Positions 1 to 6,600 of a DNA stretch of 7,047 nt are shown in pieces (the first letter of the stretch is position 1; each line of letters begins with the position of its first letter). Both the position numbers and the translations under genes were made by a program. This DNA is from Gammaproteobacteria bacterium (GTDB lineage: Bacteria; Pseudomonadota; Gammaproteobacteria; HK1), in NCBI GenBank assembly GCA_022822245.1, contig JAJECB010000521.1, forward strand, positions 1-7,047, in the 5' to 3' direction. The notes under the pieces were generated by a model that was given only the letters and a program-made list of their open reading frames with translations, had not been told where the DNA came from and searched no databases.

Positions 1-432
1 TCCGGTGATCGCGACGACCGGGGTCGAGTCCATGAGGGCATCGGCGAGGGCGGTGAGGAGGTTGGTGGCCCCCGGGCCGGAGGTCCCCATGCACACCCCG
101 GGCCGTCCCGTCGCCCGGGCGTAGCCCTCCGCGGCATGGCCCGCCCCCTGCTCGTGTCGGACGAGCACGTGGCGGACCTGGTCCCGCGCGCCGAAGAGCG
201 CGTCGTAGATCGGCATGTTCGCGCCCCCGGGATAGCCGAACACGAGGTCCACGCCTTCCGCGACGAGGGCCTCCACCAGCGATTCGGCGCCGTTTCCCGC
301 CGGATCGGAGGTCCGGAATGCGGCTCCGCCGGCCGGCCCCCGGGGGAGCCTGTGCGGCGAGTGCGGCGCAAGGTCCGGAAGCGGCCCGCCGGCGGCCGCT
401 TCGATCGCGCTCTCGTGTTCGATTTCGGCCAT
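1..432 (-). CDS. ilvB: Acetolactate synthase large subunit, N-terminal part (cut by window edge)
   Basis: Thiamine-diphosphate enzyme that condenses two pyruvates, or pyruvate with 2-oxobutyrate, as the first committed step of Val/Leu/Ile synthesis. 144 codons are visible and the frame runs off the left edge. The sequence shows the ThDP N-terminal domain: [20 protein letters not shown] then [12 protein letters not shown] (residues 48-79), [15 protein letters not shown] (92-106) with E94 matching the catalytic glutamate, and [16 protein letters not shown] (117-132). About 47 Pro/Gly/Ala-rich residues precede the conserved domain, a longer lead than in E. coli enzymes. Start: ATG at 430-432 has GAGG just upstream but only 2 nt away; an in-frame ATG at 442-444 would add four residues but has no Shine-Dalgarno, so the start is uncertain between them. 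Upstream lies a leader peptide and attenuator. Other ThDP decarboxylases of the family are possible, but the motifs and the branched-chain leader favour IlvB. Confidence 0.9.
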   Translation of the reverse strand, partial: MAEIEHESAIEAAAGGPLPDLAPHSPHRLPRGPAGGAAFRTSDPAGNGAESLVEALVAEGVDLVFGYPGGANMPIYDALFGARDQVRHVLVRHEQGAGHAAEGYARATGRPGVCMGTSGPGATNLLTALADALMDSTPVVAITG

Positions 433-451
433 TTCCTCACCCATGGAAATG

Positions 452-485
452 AAAAAGCCCGCCTCCGTTGCCGGGGGCGGGCTTT
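452..485 (-). terminator. Intrinsic terminator (attenuator) upstream of ilvB
   Basis: On the minus strand a perfect 10-bp stem, AAAGCCCGCC paired with GGCGGGCTTT, encloses a C/A mismatch and a further CCG/CGG stem closed by a GCAA (GNRA) tetraloop; the 3' arm runs into TTTTT. It sits between the leader peptide stop (510) and the ilvB start (432), so it would end transcription before the structural gene. This is the classic position of an amino-acid biosynthetic attenuator. Nothing on the plus strand needs a terminator here. Confidence 0.88.
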
Positions 486-532
486 CGTAGTTCGTGCTCT
501 CGGGCAGCGCTACGTCTCGGCCGACCCCCAGG
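471..532 (-). promoter_or_regulatory. Predicted antiterminator structure of the ilv leader
   Basis: In the minus-strand transcript CCUGGGGGUCGG (532 to 521) can pair with CCGCCCCCGG (480 to 471): ten base pairs with two bulged U residues. The 3' partner overlaps the 5' arm of the terminator (485 to 476), so the two folds exclude each other. Inside lies a small hairpin, CGUAG (514 to 510) with CUACG (490 to 486), whose 5' arm contains the leader's UAG stop. A ribosome stalled on the Val/Leu codons around 542-557 would leave the antiterminator arm free and allow ilvB transcription; a ribosome reaching the stop would cover it and let the terminator form. Pairings were found by eye; folding energies were not calculated. 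Confidence 0.65.
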
Positions 533-575
533 AGGTCCCGATGACGAGTACTACTACCGCGAGCAGTGCGTGCAT
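510..575 (-). CDS. ilv leader peptide (21 aa), branched-chain attenuation
   Basis: A 21-residue reading frame starting MHALL with the run LLAVVVLVI at residues 4-12 (codons CTG CTC GCG GTA GTA GTA CTC GTC ATC), ending GSAET and a TAG stop. Eight of nine consecutive residues are Leu, Val or Ile, the amino acids made by the downstream pathway, as in known ilv leader peptides such as those of ilvGMEDA and ilvBN in enterobacteria. An AGGA (583-586) stands 7 nt before the ATG. The peptide itself probably has no function beyond sensing charged tRNA supply through ribosome stalling. The short hydrophobic run could be mistaken for a signal sequence, but the terminator and antiterminator just downstream favour a leader. 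Confidence 0.82.
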   Translation of the reverse strand: MHALLAVVVLVIGTSWGSAET

Positions 576-581
576 GGCACC

Positions 582-610
582 ATCCTGGACTCCGGCGCCG
601 CTCAAGTCAA
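582..610 (-). promoter_or_regulatory. Candidate promoter for the ilv leader transcript
   Basis: On the minus strand TTGACT (610-605) is followed after 17 bp by CAGGAT (587-582). The -35 is 5/6 to the sigma-70 consensus and the -10 is only 3/6. If real, transcription would begin about at 575, the A of the leader ATG, giving a leaderless leader peptide. The same CAGGAT contains the AGGA that would serve as Shine-Dalgarno if transcription starts further upstream, so both readings cannot be true of one transcript. Confidence 0.4.
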
Positions 611-643
611 TACCCGGTTGAATCGCCGGAAGAAACCTGTCCC

Positions 644-676
644 CCGGGAGTGCGGGCTCCCGGCCCGCGTGCGGGC
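644..676. other. GC-rich hairpins in the divergent intergenic gap
   Basis: CCGGGAG (644-650) and CTCCCGG (657-663) form a perfect 7-bp inverted repeat around a 6-nt loop, directly followed by GCCCGC/GCGGGC arms (663-676). There is no T-tract on either side, so these are not convincing intrinsic terminators. They lie between the two divergent promoter candidates and could be a regulator site or simply GC-rich chance symmetry. I see no other gene in 576-808. Confidence 0.3.
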
Positions 677-725
677 GCTCCGGTCGGTGACGGTTTCCGC
701 GGGGCGGGGGCAGGCGGTGGGCACG

Positions 726-754
726 TTGACGGGCCGGCCGCCGATGGTCAGGAT
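726..754 (+). promoter_or_regulatory. Candidate promoter for the homocysteine methyltransferase gene
   Basis: TTGACG (726-731), a 17-bp spacer, then CAGGAT (749-754). A start near 761 would give a leader of about 48 nt before the ATG at 809. The arrangement is the same as the opposing candidate at 582-610 (TTGAC, 17 bp, CAGGAT), which gives each some mutual support, but the -10 match to TATAAT is weak. Confidence 0.4.
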
Positions 755-808
755 GCTCCGCGCCCGGCGAGCCGCCCTCCGGCAGGGGTCCGGGAGACGA
801 GGAATCCG

Positions 809-1735
809 ATGACCGACTCACCGATGAAGGCCCTCGAACGCCGGCTCGCCGCGGGCGAGGTGATTCTCCTCGACGGCGGGACCGGGACGGAGCTGGAGCG
901 CCGCGGGGCGCCGATGCACGAGGAAGTGTGGTGCGGGGCGGCGACGCTTTCGAGCCGCGGCGTGCTGCGCGACATCCACGAGGACTACATCCGCGCCGGG
1001 GCGTCCGTCGTCGTCGCCAACACCTATGCGTCGAACCGGATCATGCTCGAGCCGGCGGGGCTCGGCGGCGAATTCGAGTCCATCAACCGCGGCGCGGTCG
1101 AGATCGCGCTCGAGGCGCGCGGTCGGGCGGGCGGCGGGGACCCCGTCGCGGTGGCCGGCTCGATGTCACACATGGTGCCGATGCGCCACGACCCCGCGTG
1201 GGCGCCTTCGCCGGAGCGTGCCGCGGAGTGCTTCTCGGAGATGGCGGAGACCCTCGCGGCGGCCGGCGCCGACCTCATCATCATGGAGATGATGTCCAAC
1301 CCGGACCTCGCGCGCCCCGCGATCGCGGCCGCGCTCGGGACGGGACTGCCGGTCTGGGTCGGCTACAGCGCGCTGCCGGGGGAGAGCGGGGAGCCGATCC
1401 CCTACCTCCGTCCCGACCTCGACTTCGGCGACGCGATCCGCGCCATCCATACCCCGCAGGCTCCCGTCCACGGCATCATGCACACGAACGTGGACCTGAC
1501 CGGCCCGGCCCTCGCGGAGCTCCGCGGGGTGTTCGACGGGCCGGCCCTCGTCTATCCGGACAGCGGCTACTTCGAGATGCCGCACTGGCAGTTCGTCGAC
1601 ATCGTCTCCCCGGAGAAGCTCGCGAGCGCGGCGCGGGGTTGGATCGAGGAAGACGGCGTGCAGCTCGTCGGCGGCTGCTGCGGACTCGGGGTGGAGCACG
1701 TCGAGGCCCTCGCGGAGATGCTCGCCGCCCGTTGA
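809..1735 (+). CDS. Homocysteine S-methyltransferase family protein
   Basis: 308-residue soluble TIM-barrel protein of the S-methyl_trans family (MmuM, BHMT and MetH N-domain relatives), which moves a methyl group from a donor such as S-methylmethionine, betaine or a corrinoid to a zinc-bound thiol, usually homocysteine, to make methionine. Visible landmarks: LDGGTGTELERRG at 21-33, ANTYASNRIML at 70-80, LIIMEMMSN at 156-164 and the zinc motif VGGCCG at 287-292 (C290, C291). The first zinc cysteine, normally in a GxNC strand, appears as H225 in HGIMHTNVD. GAGGA at 799-803, 5 nt before the ATG, supports this start over upstream codons in the same frame. It is transcribed away from ilvB and meets the Nudix gene tail to tail. 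The methyl donor cannot be told from sequence, so no symbol is given. Confidence 0.88.
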   Translation: MTDSPMKALERRLAAGEVILLDGGTGTELERRGAPMHEEVWCGAATLSSRGVLRDIHEDYIRAGASVVVANTYASNRIMLEPAGLGGEFESINRGAVEIALEARGRAGGGDPVAVAGSMSHMVPMRHDPAWAPSPERAAECFSEMAETLAAAGADLIIMEMMSNPDLARPAIAAALGTGLPVWVGYSALPGESGEPIPYLRPDLDFGDAIRAIHTPQAPVHGIMHTNVDLTGPALAELRGVFDGPALVYPDSGYFEMPHWQFVDIVSPEKLASAARGWIEEDGVQLVGGCCGLGVEHVEALAEMLAAR

Positions 1736-1743
1736 CTGCGTGC

Positions 1744-1770
1744 GCGACCCCGGGTCGCCGGGGCCCGGCG
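1744..1770. terminator. Possible weak bidirectional terminator hairpins
   Basis: In the 76-bp gap between the convergent methyltransferase and Nudix genes, GCGACC (1744-1749) pairs with GGTCGC (1753-1758), and CGCCGGG (1756-1762) pairs with CCCGGCG (1764-1770), the latter around a single central base. Neither has a U-tract, so the case rests only on position and symmetry. In GC-rich genomes such structures often sit between convergent genes, but termination could equally be Rho-dependent. Confidence 0.3.
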
Positions 1771-1811
1771 GGCGGCAAGCCGATCCTCCCCCGCGTGTGC
1801 CCCGAAATCGG

Positions 1812-2402
1812 TCAGTCCGGGCCCGCGCTCGGTCTTCGCGCCGGAGGAAGGTGCTCCACCGCCGCGAACGTGCTCGCGAAGGCGAGAGGCGGGAGTTCGT
1901 CGCGCCCGAAGAACGCGGCCGCGTCCGCGTCGTCGCCGGCGGTCGGCTCTCCGCTCACGCGTTCCGCGCGGTAGAGGAGGAAGACCGTGGCGCCGGCCCC
2001 GGGCGGGTTGTGGAATGCGTCGACGAGGCCCGTGATCCGCACCTGAAGGCCCGTCTCCTCGCGCGCTTCGCGGACCGCCGTCTCGACCGGCGACTCCCCG
2101 TAGTCGAGATAGCCGGCGGGAAGGCTCCACCGGCCTTTCTCGGGCTCCATTGCGCGCCGCACGAGGAGCAGGCGGTCGTCCTCGACGACCATGACCCCCA
2201 CCCCCACCTTCGGCTCGACGAAGTGCACGAAGTCGCAGGCGGGACACGCCCGCCGGGGCTTTCCCGCGACCTCCCGGGTCGTGAGGGAGGCCCCGCACCG
2301 GATGCAGAAGCGGGCGTCCTCGGGGGCCGATGCCGGAGGCTCGCCCGCCCCGGCGGTGTCCGTGGGCTCCACCGGGGAGCCCGCGCGCTGCGTTTCGTCC
2401 AT
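1812..2402 (-). CDS. Nudix hydrolase with N-terminal zinc ribbon
   Basis: 196-residue cytoplasmic enzyme expected to hydrolyse a nucleoside diphosphate linked to another moiety (ADP-ribose, NADH or similar); the substrate cannot be named. About 30 Pro/Ala/Glu-rich residues precede a four-cysteine ribbon (C33-x2-C36 and C53-x2-C56), as in NudC-like proteins. The Nudix box is complete at 97-119: G97, E103, REAREETGL at 111-119 with the metal-binding R111-E112 and E115-E116. SLPAGYLDYGES (93-104) is typical of the family. Start chosen at ATG 2400-2402; there is no good Shine-Dalgarno, and a TTG at 2508-2510 could extend the frame by 36 residues, though these look non-conserved. It is divergent from the efflux operon across 129 bp. 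E. coli NudC is longer and has an extra N-terminal domain, so this is not called nudC. Confidence 0.9.
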   Translation of the reverse strand: MDETQRAGSPVEPTDTAGAGEPPASAPEDARFCIRCGASLTTREVAGKPRRACPACDFVHFVEPKVGVGVMVVEDDRLLLVRRAMEPEKGRWSLPAGYLDYGESPVETAVREAREETGLQVRITGLVDAFHNPPGAGATVFLLYRAERVSGEPTAGDDADAAAFFGRDELPPLAFASTFAAVEHLPPARRPSAGPD

Positions 2403-2531
2403 GAACGCAGGATATCCGGTGCCGGCGGGCGGCGACAGGCGGTTCGCTCCGGGCAGATGAAATTCACGGCCCCGTAGTTCAGAATCGCGGGTGCATCGTC
2501 GACCGGTCAACGAGAGAAACAGGGGATCGAG
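2403..2531. promoter_or_regulatory. Divergent promoter region, Nudix gene and efflux operon
   Basis: This 129-bp gap must drive both genes. Plus strand: CAGAAT (2480-2485) is 4/6 to a -10 box, with no clear -35; AGGGGA (2521-2526), 5 nt before the ATG at 2532, is a good Shine-Dalgarno for the adaptor gene. Minus strand: TTGACC (2510-2505), 18 bp, GATTCT (2486-2481) is a weak promoter for the Nudix gene. No gene is seen in the gap. Confidence 0.4.
2496..2513. promoter_or_regulatory. 18-bp imperfect palindrome, candidate operator
   Basis: TCGTCGACCGGTCAACGA: the arms TCGTCGACC and GGTCAACGA are complementary at 8 of 9 positions, centred on a perfect GACCGGTC. It lies 18 nt before the efflux adaptor start codon, overlaps the possible minus-strand -35 box TTGACC, and would fall just downstream of a plus-strand start near 2492. 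Size and placement would suit a dimeric repressor such as a TetR or MarR family protein, common controllers of RND pumps. No such gene is in the window, so the regulator is unknown. Confidence 0.4.
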
Positions 2532-3659
2532 ATGTCGGAGCGAGTGACTGGGTCCGAGTCAGCGGGGGGGCGGCCGCGGTGGCTCGGCGTCGTCCAGCTT
2601 GTCCTCATCGTCGCGGCGATCGCGGTCGCGCTCTGGTTCGCTCGGGCACCGGATCGCGTGCAGCGAGGCGTCGCGTCGGACCTCACCGACGAGAAGACCA
2701 AGCCCGCCGTCAGCGTCGTTCGACCGGCCCCGGTCGCGCAGTCGCTCACCGTCGATCTCACCGGATCGGTGCGGGTGGAGAGGCGGATCCGGATCGCGTC
2801 CGAGGTCGTCGGCCGGGTGGTCTTCGTATCCCCGGACTTCGCGAACGGGGGATCGATCGCGGCGGACGAGGCCTTCATCCGGGTCGATCCGGCCGGATAC
2901 GAGCTCGAGGTGGAGGCGGCCGAACAGGCGCTCCGGGAGGCGGAGGCCCGCATGGAGATGGAGCGGGCGAGGGGAGAGGAGGGCGCGGAGTCCTTCGAGC
3001 TTGCGGAAGCGTCCGCCATGAAGGCGCGGATCGCCCTCGCGCAGGCCCGGCTGCAACTTGAGCGCACGAGCATCTCCCTGCCTTTCGACGTACGGGTGGT
3101 TCGTTCCGACGTCGCGGTCGGCGAGTTGGTGGGTCCGGCCGAGCTTGTCGGGCCGTCGTCGCGGCTCGGCGTCGTGTTCCCGTCCGGGGCGCTGGAGGTG
3201 GACGCGCCGATCGCGACGAAGGACCTCGAGTACCTCGCGCCCGCGGTGGGACGGCCGGCCGAGATCCACGCCGGGGGCCGGACCTGGCCGGCCGAGATCG
3301 TTCGCGTGTCGTCCGTGGTCTCCCCCAAGACGCGGCTCGCGTCGATCTTCCTTCGCTTCGGGGAAGGTTCGCCCTCCGAGTCGCTGCCCCGGCCGGGCAC
3401 GTTCGTGGAGGTCGCGATCACCGGTCCCACCCACGACAACGTTTACGTGCTCCCCGAATCGGCCGTGCAGGAGCGCGGCCGGGTCTGGGTCGTCGACGGC
3501 GGCGAGCTTCGCTCGTTCGTGCCGAGGGAGATCGGGCGCGCCGCGGACGGCTGGGTGGTCGAGGCGTTCGACGCGGGCGAGGGGGTCGTTGTCGGCGCGT
3601 TGCCGGGCGCGCGGGCGGGGCTCGCCGTCGTCGCGACGGACGCCGGGTCCTCGGAGTAG
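2532..3659 (+). CDS. RND efflux periplasmic adaptor subunit (membrane fusion protein)
   Basis: 375-residue HlyD/AcrA-type adaptor that should bridge the inner-membrane RND pump and an outer-membrane channel. A cytoplasmic N-tail of about 16 residues is followed by a single membrane anchor (about 18-37, LGVVQLVLIVAAIAVALWFA) with no lipobox, so it is a transmembrane rather than lipoprotein adaptor. Then come the first lipoyl half (about 85-123, with EVVGRVVFVSPDFANGG), a short Glu/Ala/Arg-rich coiled-coil hairpin (about 124-180), the second lipoyl half (ISLPFDVRVVRSDVAVGELV, 181-200), a beta-barrel (about 212-297) and a membrane-proximal domain (NVYVLPESAVQERGRVWVVD, 303-322). AGGGGA 5 nt before the ATG supports the start. 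The permease gene begins 6 nt after the stop, so the two are one operon. Substrate unknown. Confidence 0.93.
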   Translation: MSERVTGSESAGGRPRWLGVVQLVLIVAAIAVALWFARAPDRVQRGVASDLTDEKTKPAVSVVRPAPVAQSLTVDLTGSVRVERRIRIASEVVGRVVFVSPDFANGGSIAADEAFIRVDPAGYELEVEAAEQALREAEARMEMERARGEEGAESFELAEASAMKARIALAQARLQLERTSISLPFDVRVVRSDVAVGELVGPAELVGPSSRLGVVFPSGALEVDAPIATKDLEYLAPAVGRPAEIHAGGRTWPAEIVRVSSVVSPKTRLASIFLRFGEGSPSESLPRPGTFVEVAITGPTHDNVYVLPESAVQERGRVWVVDGGELRSFVPREIGRAADGWVVEAFDAGEGVVVGALPGARAGLAVVATDAGSSE

Positions 3660-3665
3660 GCGGGC

Positions 3666-6600
3666 ATGAACACGACCCCCGCCGACGCCGCCGGCTCGGC
3701 CCCGTCCCCGCGGACCGGGTTCATCGCCTGGTTCGCCGGCAACCGTGCCGCCGCCAATCTCCTCATGCTGTTTCTCATCGTCGGGGGCGTGCTCACCGGC
3801 CTTCATCTCGCGGTCCAGAACTTTCCCGAGCTCGATACCCGGACGGTGACCGTCACCGTTCGTTCCCCGGGATCGTCGGCGAAGGAGGTCGAGGAGGACG
3901 TCAATCGTCGTGTCGAGGAGGCGGTGGTCGGGCTGTCGGGGGTCGCGCGGGTGGTCAGCACCGCGACTCAGGGCCGCGGCCGGATCGAGGTCGAGGTCGC
4001 CGAGTTCGCCGAGCCCGCCGACGTGCTGAACGCGGTCGAGGGCGCGGTGGACGCGATCGAGCGGTTTCCGCCGCTCAACGCGGAACGGCCCGAGGTGGAG
4101 CTCTGGCAGGTGGCCCTCGAGGTCATGACCCTCGCGGTCTCCTCGTCCCTGGTCGCCGAGAACGAGCTGCGGCTCGCCGCGGAGGAGTTGCGCGACGGAT
4201 TGCTGGCCCTTCCGTCCGTTTCTCAAGTTTCGCTCGAGGGGACGCGCGACCGCGAGATCTCGATTGAGCTGAGCGAGGAGGAGCTGCTCCGCCACGACCT
4301 CTCCCTGCGGCAAGTGGTCAATGCGGTGCAGCGGGCCTCCCTCAACCTCACGTTCGGCGAGCTCCGCACGCAAGCGGGCAGCGTGGTCCTGCACACCGTG
4401 TCGAAACGCCGCACCGGCTCGGAGTTCGCGGACATCCCGCTCATCACCCGGCTCGACGGCACGATCGTGACCGTCGGGGACGTGGCGCGGATCCGGGACG
4501 GATTCGTCGACGAGGACATCGTCTCCGAGTTCAACGGCCGCCCCGCGGTGTTCGTGCGGGTCGCGGCCGCGAAAGGCCAGTCGGTGGTCGACATCGCGGA
4601 CGAGATCCGGCATTGGCTCGCGACCTGGGAGGCGCCGCAGGACGTCGACGTGAGCGTCTGGAACGACCGGGCGACACCCGTCTTCGAACGGTTCTCGAGA
4701 ATTCTCCGCAACGCCTTGATCGGCACGGTGCTGGTCTTCCTCACCCTCGTCCTCGTGTTCGATCTCCGGGTCGCGTTCTGGGTCACCCTCGGGATCCCCC
4801 TGTCCTTCGTCGGGTCCCTGCTCCTGTTCGGAGCCGCCGATCTCACCCTCAACATGGGGACGCTCTTCGCCTTCTTCCTCCTCATCGGGATCGTGGTGGA
4901 CGACGCGGTGGTGGTGGGAGAGAGCATCGCGGCGGAGCGCGAGAGGGGCAAGAACGCACTCGCGGCCGCGATCTCGGGGGCGAGAGCCGTGGTGGGCCCG
5001 CTCACCGTCGGCGTCGCCACCACCGTCATCGCCTTCCTGCCGCTGCTCTACGTGACGGCGGGCTACTACCAGGTGGTGGCCGTCTTCCCCTGGGTCGCCC
5101 TGTTCGTCCTCCTCGTCTCGCTCGTCGAAGCGTTCTTCATCCTCCCCGCCCACCTCTCGCACGAGCGGCCCTGGAGCGCGCCGCCCCTCAGCACCCTCCA
5201 GGACCTGGTGCGGGTTCGGCTCGACGACGTCCGCGACCGGATGGTCGTGCCCGCCGTGTCGTGGGCGGTTCGCCACGTGTGGCTCACCGTCATCCTCGCG
5301 GTCGCCGTCGTCCTCGTCTCGCTCTTCCTCATCCGGTCCGAGACGGTCTGGATCGTCGTCTTCGACCGGGATCTCAACGCCCCCGACAGCATCCAGGCCG
5401 ACCTCCGTCTCCCCGTCGGCACGCCCTTCGAGGTCACCCTCGCCGCCGCGGAGCGATTCGCGAGCGCCGCCCGCGCGATCAACGACGAGCTGGACGGGAC
5501 TTCCATCAATGGGGTGAGCGTTCTCGCCGGCAACCTCACGTCGCCGTCGCCGATCGACGGATCCGGGAACGCCGGCCATCTCGCCTCGGTGCGGGTCCAT
5601 CTCAACCCGCGGCCCGGCCGCAGCGCGACGCCGGTGGAGATCGAGCGCGCCTGGCGCCGCATCGCGGGCGTCGTTCCGGAAGCGGGAAGAATCGAGTTCC
5701 GCACCACGCGGGTGAAGTTCCCGCCGAGCGTCGCATACTCCGTCCAGCACGACGATCCGGAAATCCTCGGCCAGGCGGTCGCGGAGTTCCGAGCGCTCCT
5801 CGCGGCCATGCCCGGCATCCACGGCATCTCGGACGACCGGTCGCTCGGAAAGCGGCACTTCGAGATCGGGCTCACCCCGGCCGGGAAGGCGGCGGGCCTC
5901 ACCCCGGCCGCCATCGGCGCGCAGCTTCGGGCCAACTTCCACGGCGTCGAGGTCCAGCGGCTCCAGAGAGGCCGCGAGGAAGTCAAGGTGATGGTGCGGT
6001 ATCCGCCCGAACGCCGGCGAAGCCTCCGGGACCTCGCCGGCGAGCGCATTCGCCGGCCGGGCGGGGGCGAGGTCCCCCTGTCGACGGTGGCCCGGGTCAC
6101 CGAGAAGCGCGAGTTCGCCACCCGGACGCGGATCGACGGCCGGCAGGCGTCGCGTATCAGCGCGAACGCCGACATTGCGGTGGTGACGCCCATCCAGGCG
6201 CGGCGCGAGGTCGAGAGGAGCCTCATTCCCGGGCTCCTCGCGAAGTATCCGGGGATCCGGATCGAACCCGATGGCGGGGCTCGCAGGGAGAGCGCCATGC
6301 TGAACACGCTCGGGTTGCTGTTTCCTCTCGCGTTGGTCGCCATGTACGCGCTGATGGCGGGGGTTCTTCGCAGCTACTGGAAGCCCATCGTCTCGGTGGC
6401 CGGGGTTCCCATCGCGTTCGCGGGGGCGGTCCTCAGTCACTGGGTTCTCGGCTGGGACTTCACCGCCATGTCGCTCTTCGGGGTGATCGGCGTGGCGGGG
6501 GTGGTCGTGAACGACGCGCTGGTGCTGCTCGACCGCTACAACACGATCCGGCGGGAGAACGCGATGATTCCGGCCATCGCGGCGGCCGCGGCGGCGACCC

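Noticed and set aside
136..621. Plus-strand frame over the ilvB start and leader region
   Set aside because: It lies opposite conserved acetolactate synthase motifs and the attenuator, and its translation resembles no family.
576..821. Upstream extension of the leader-peptide frame to about 103 codons
   Set aside because: The extension is Arg/Pro-rich, overlaps the methyltransferase promoter and start, and would abolish the compact leader layout; the ATG at 573-575 with AGGA 7 nt upstream is the better start.
1166..1699. A 177-codon minus-strand frame inside the methyltransferase gene
   Set aside because: Antisense shadow of a GC-rich gene, with no domain signature and no ribosome site.
928..1974. 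A 348-codon plus-strand frame overlapping the methyltransferase gene
   Set aside because: Arg/Gly-rich translation without recognisable motifs; it overlaps, in another frame, a gene with clear family motifs and a good ribosome site.
2403..2510. N-terminal extension of the Nudix protein from a TTG at 2508-2510
   Set aside because: The extra 36 residues match nothing in the family and would consume the divergent promoter region; kept only as an alternative start.
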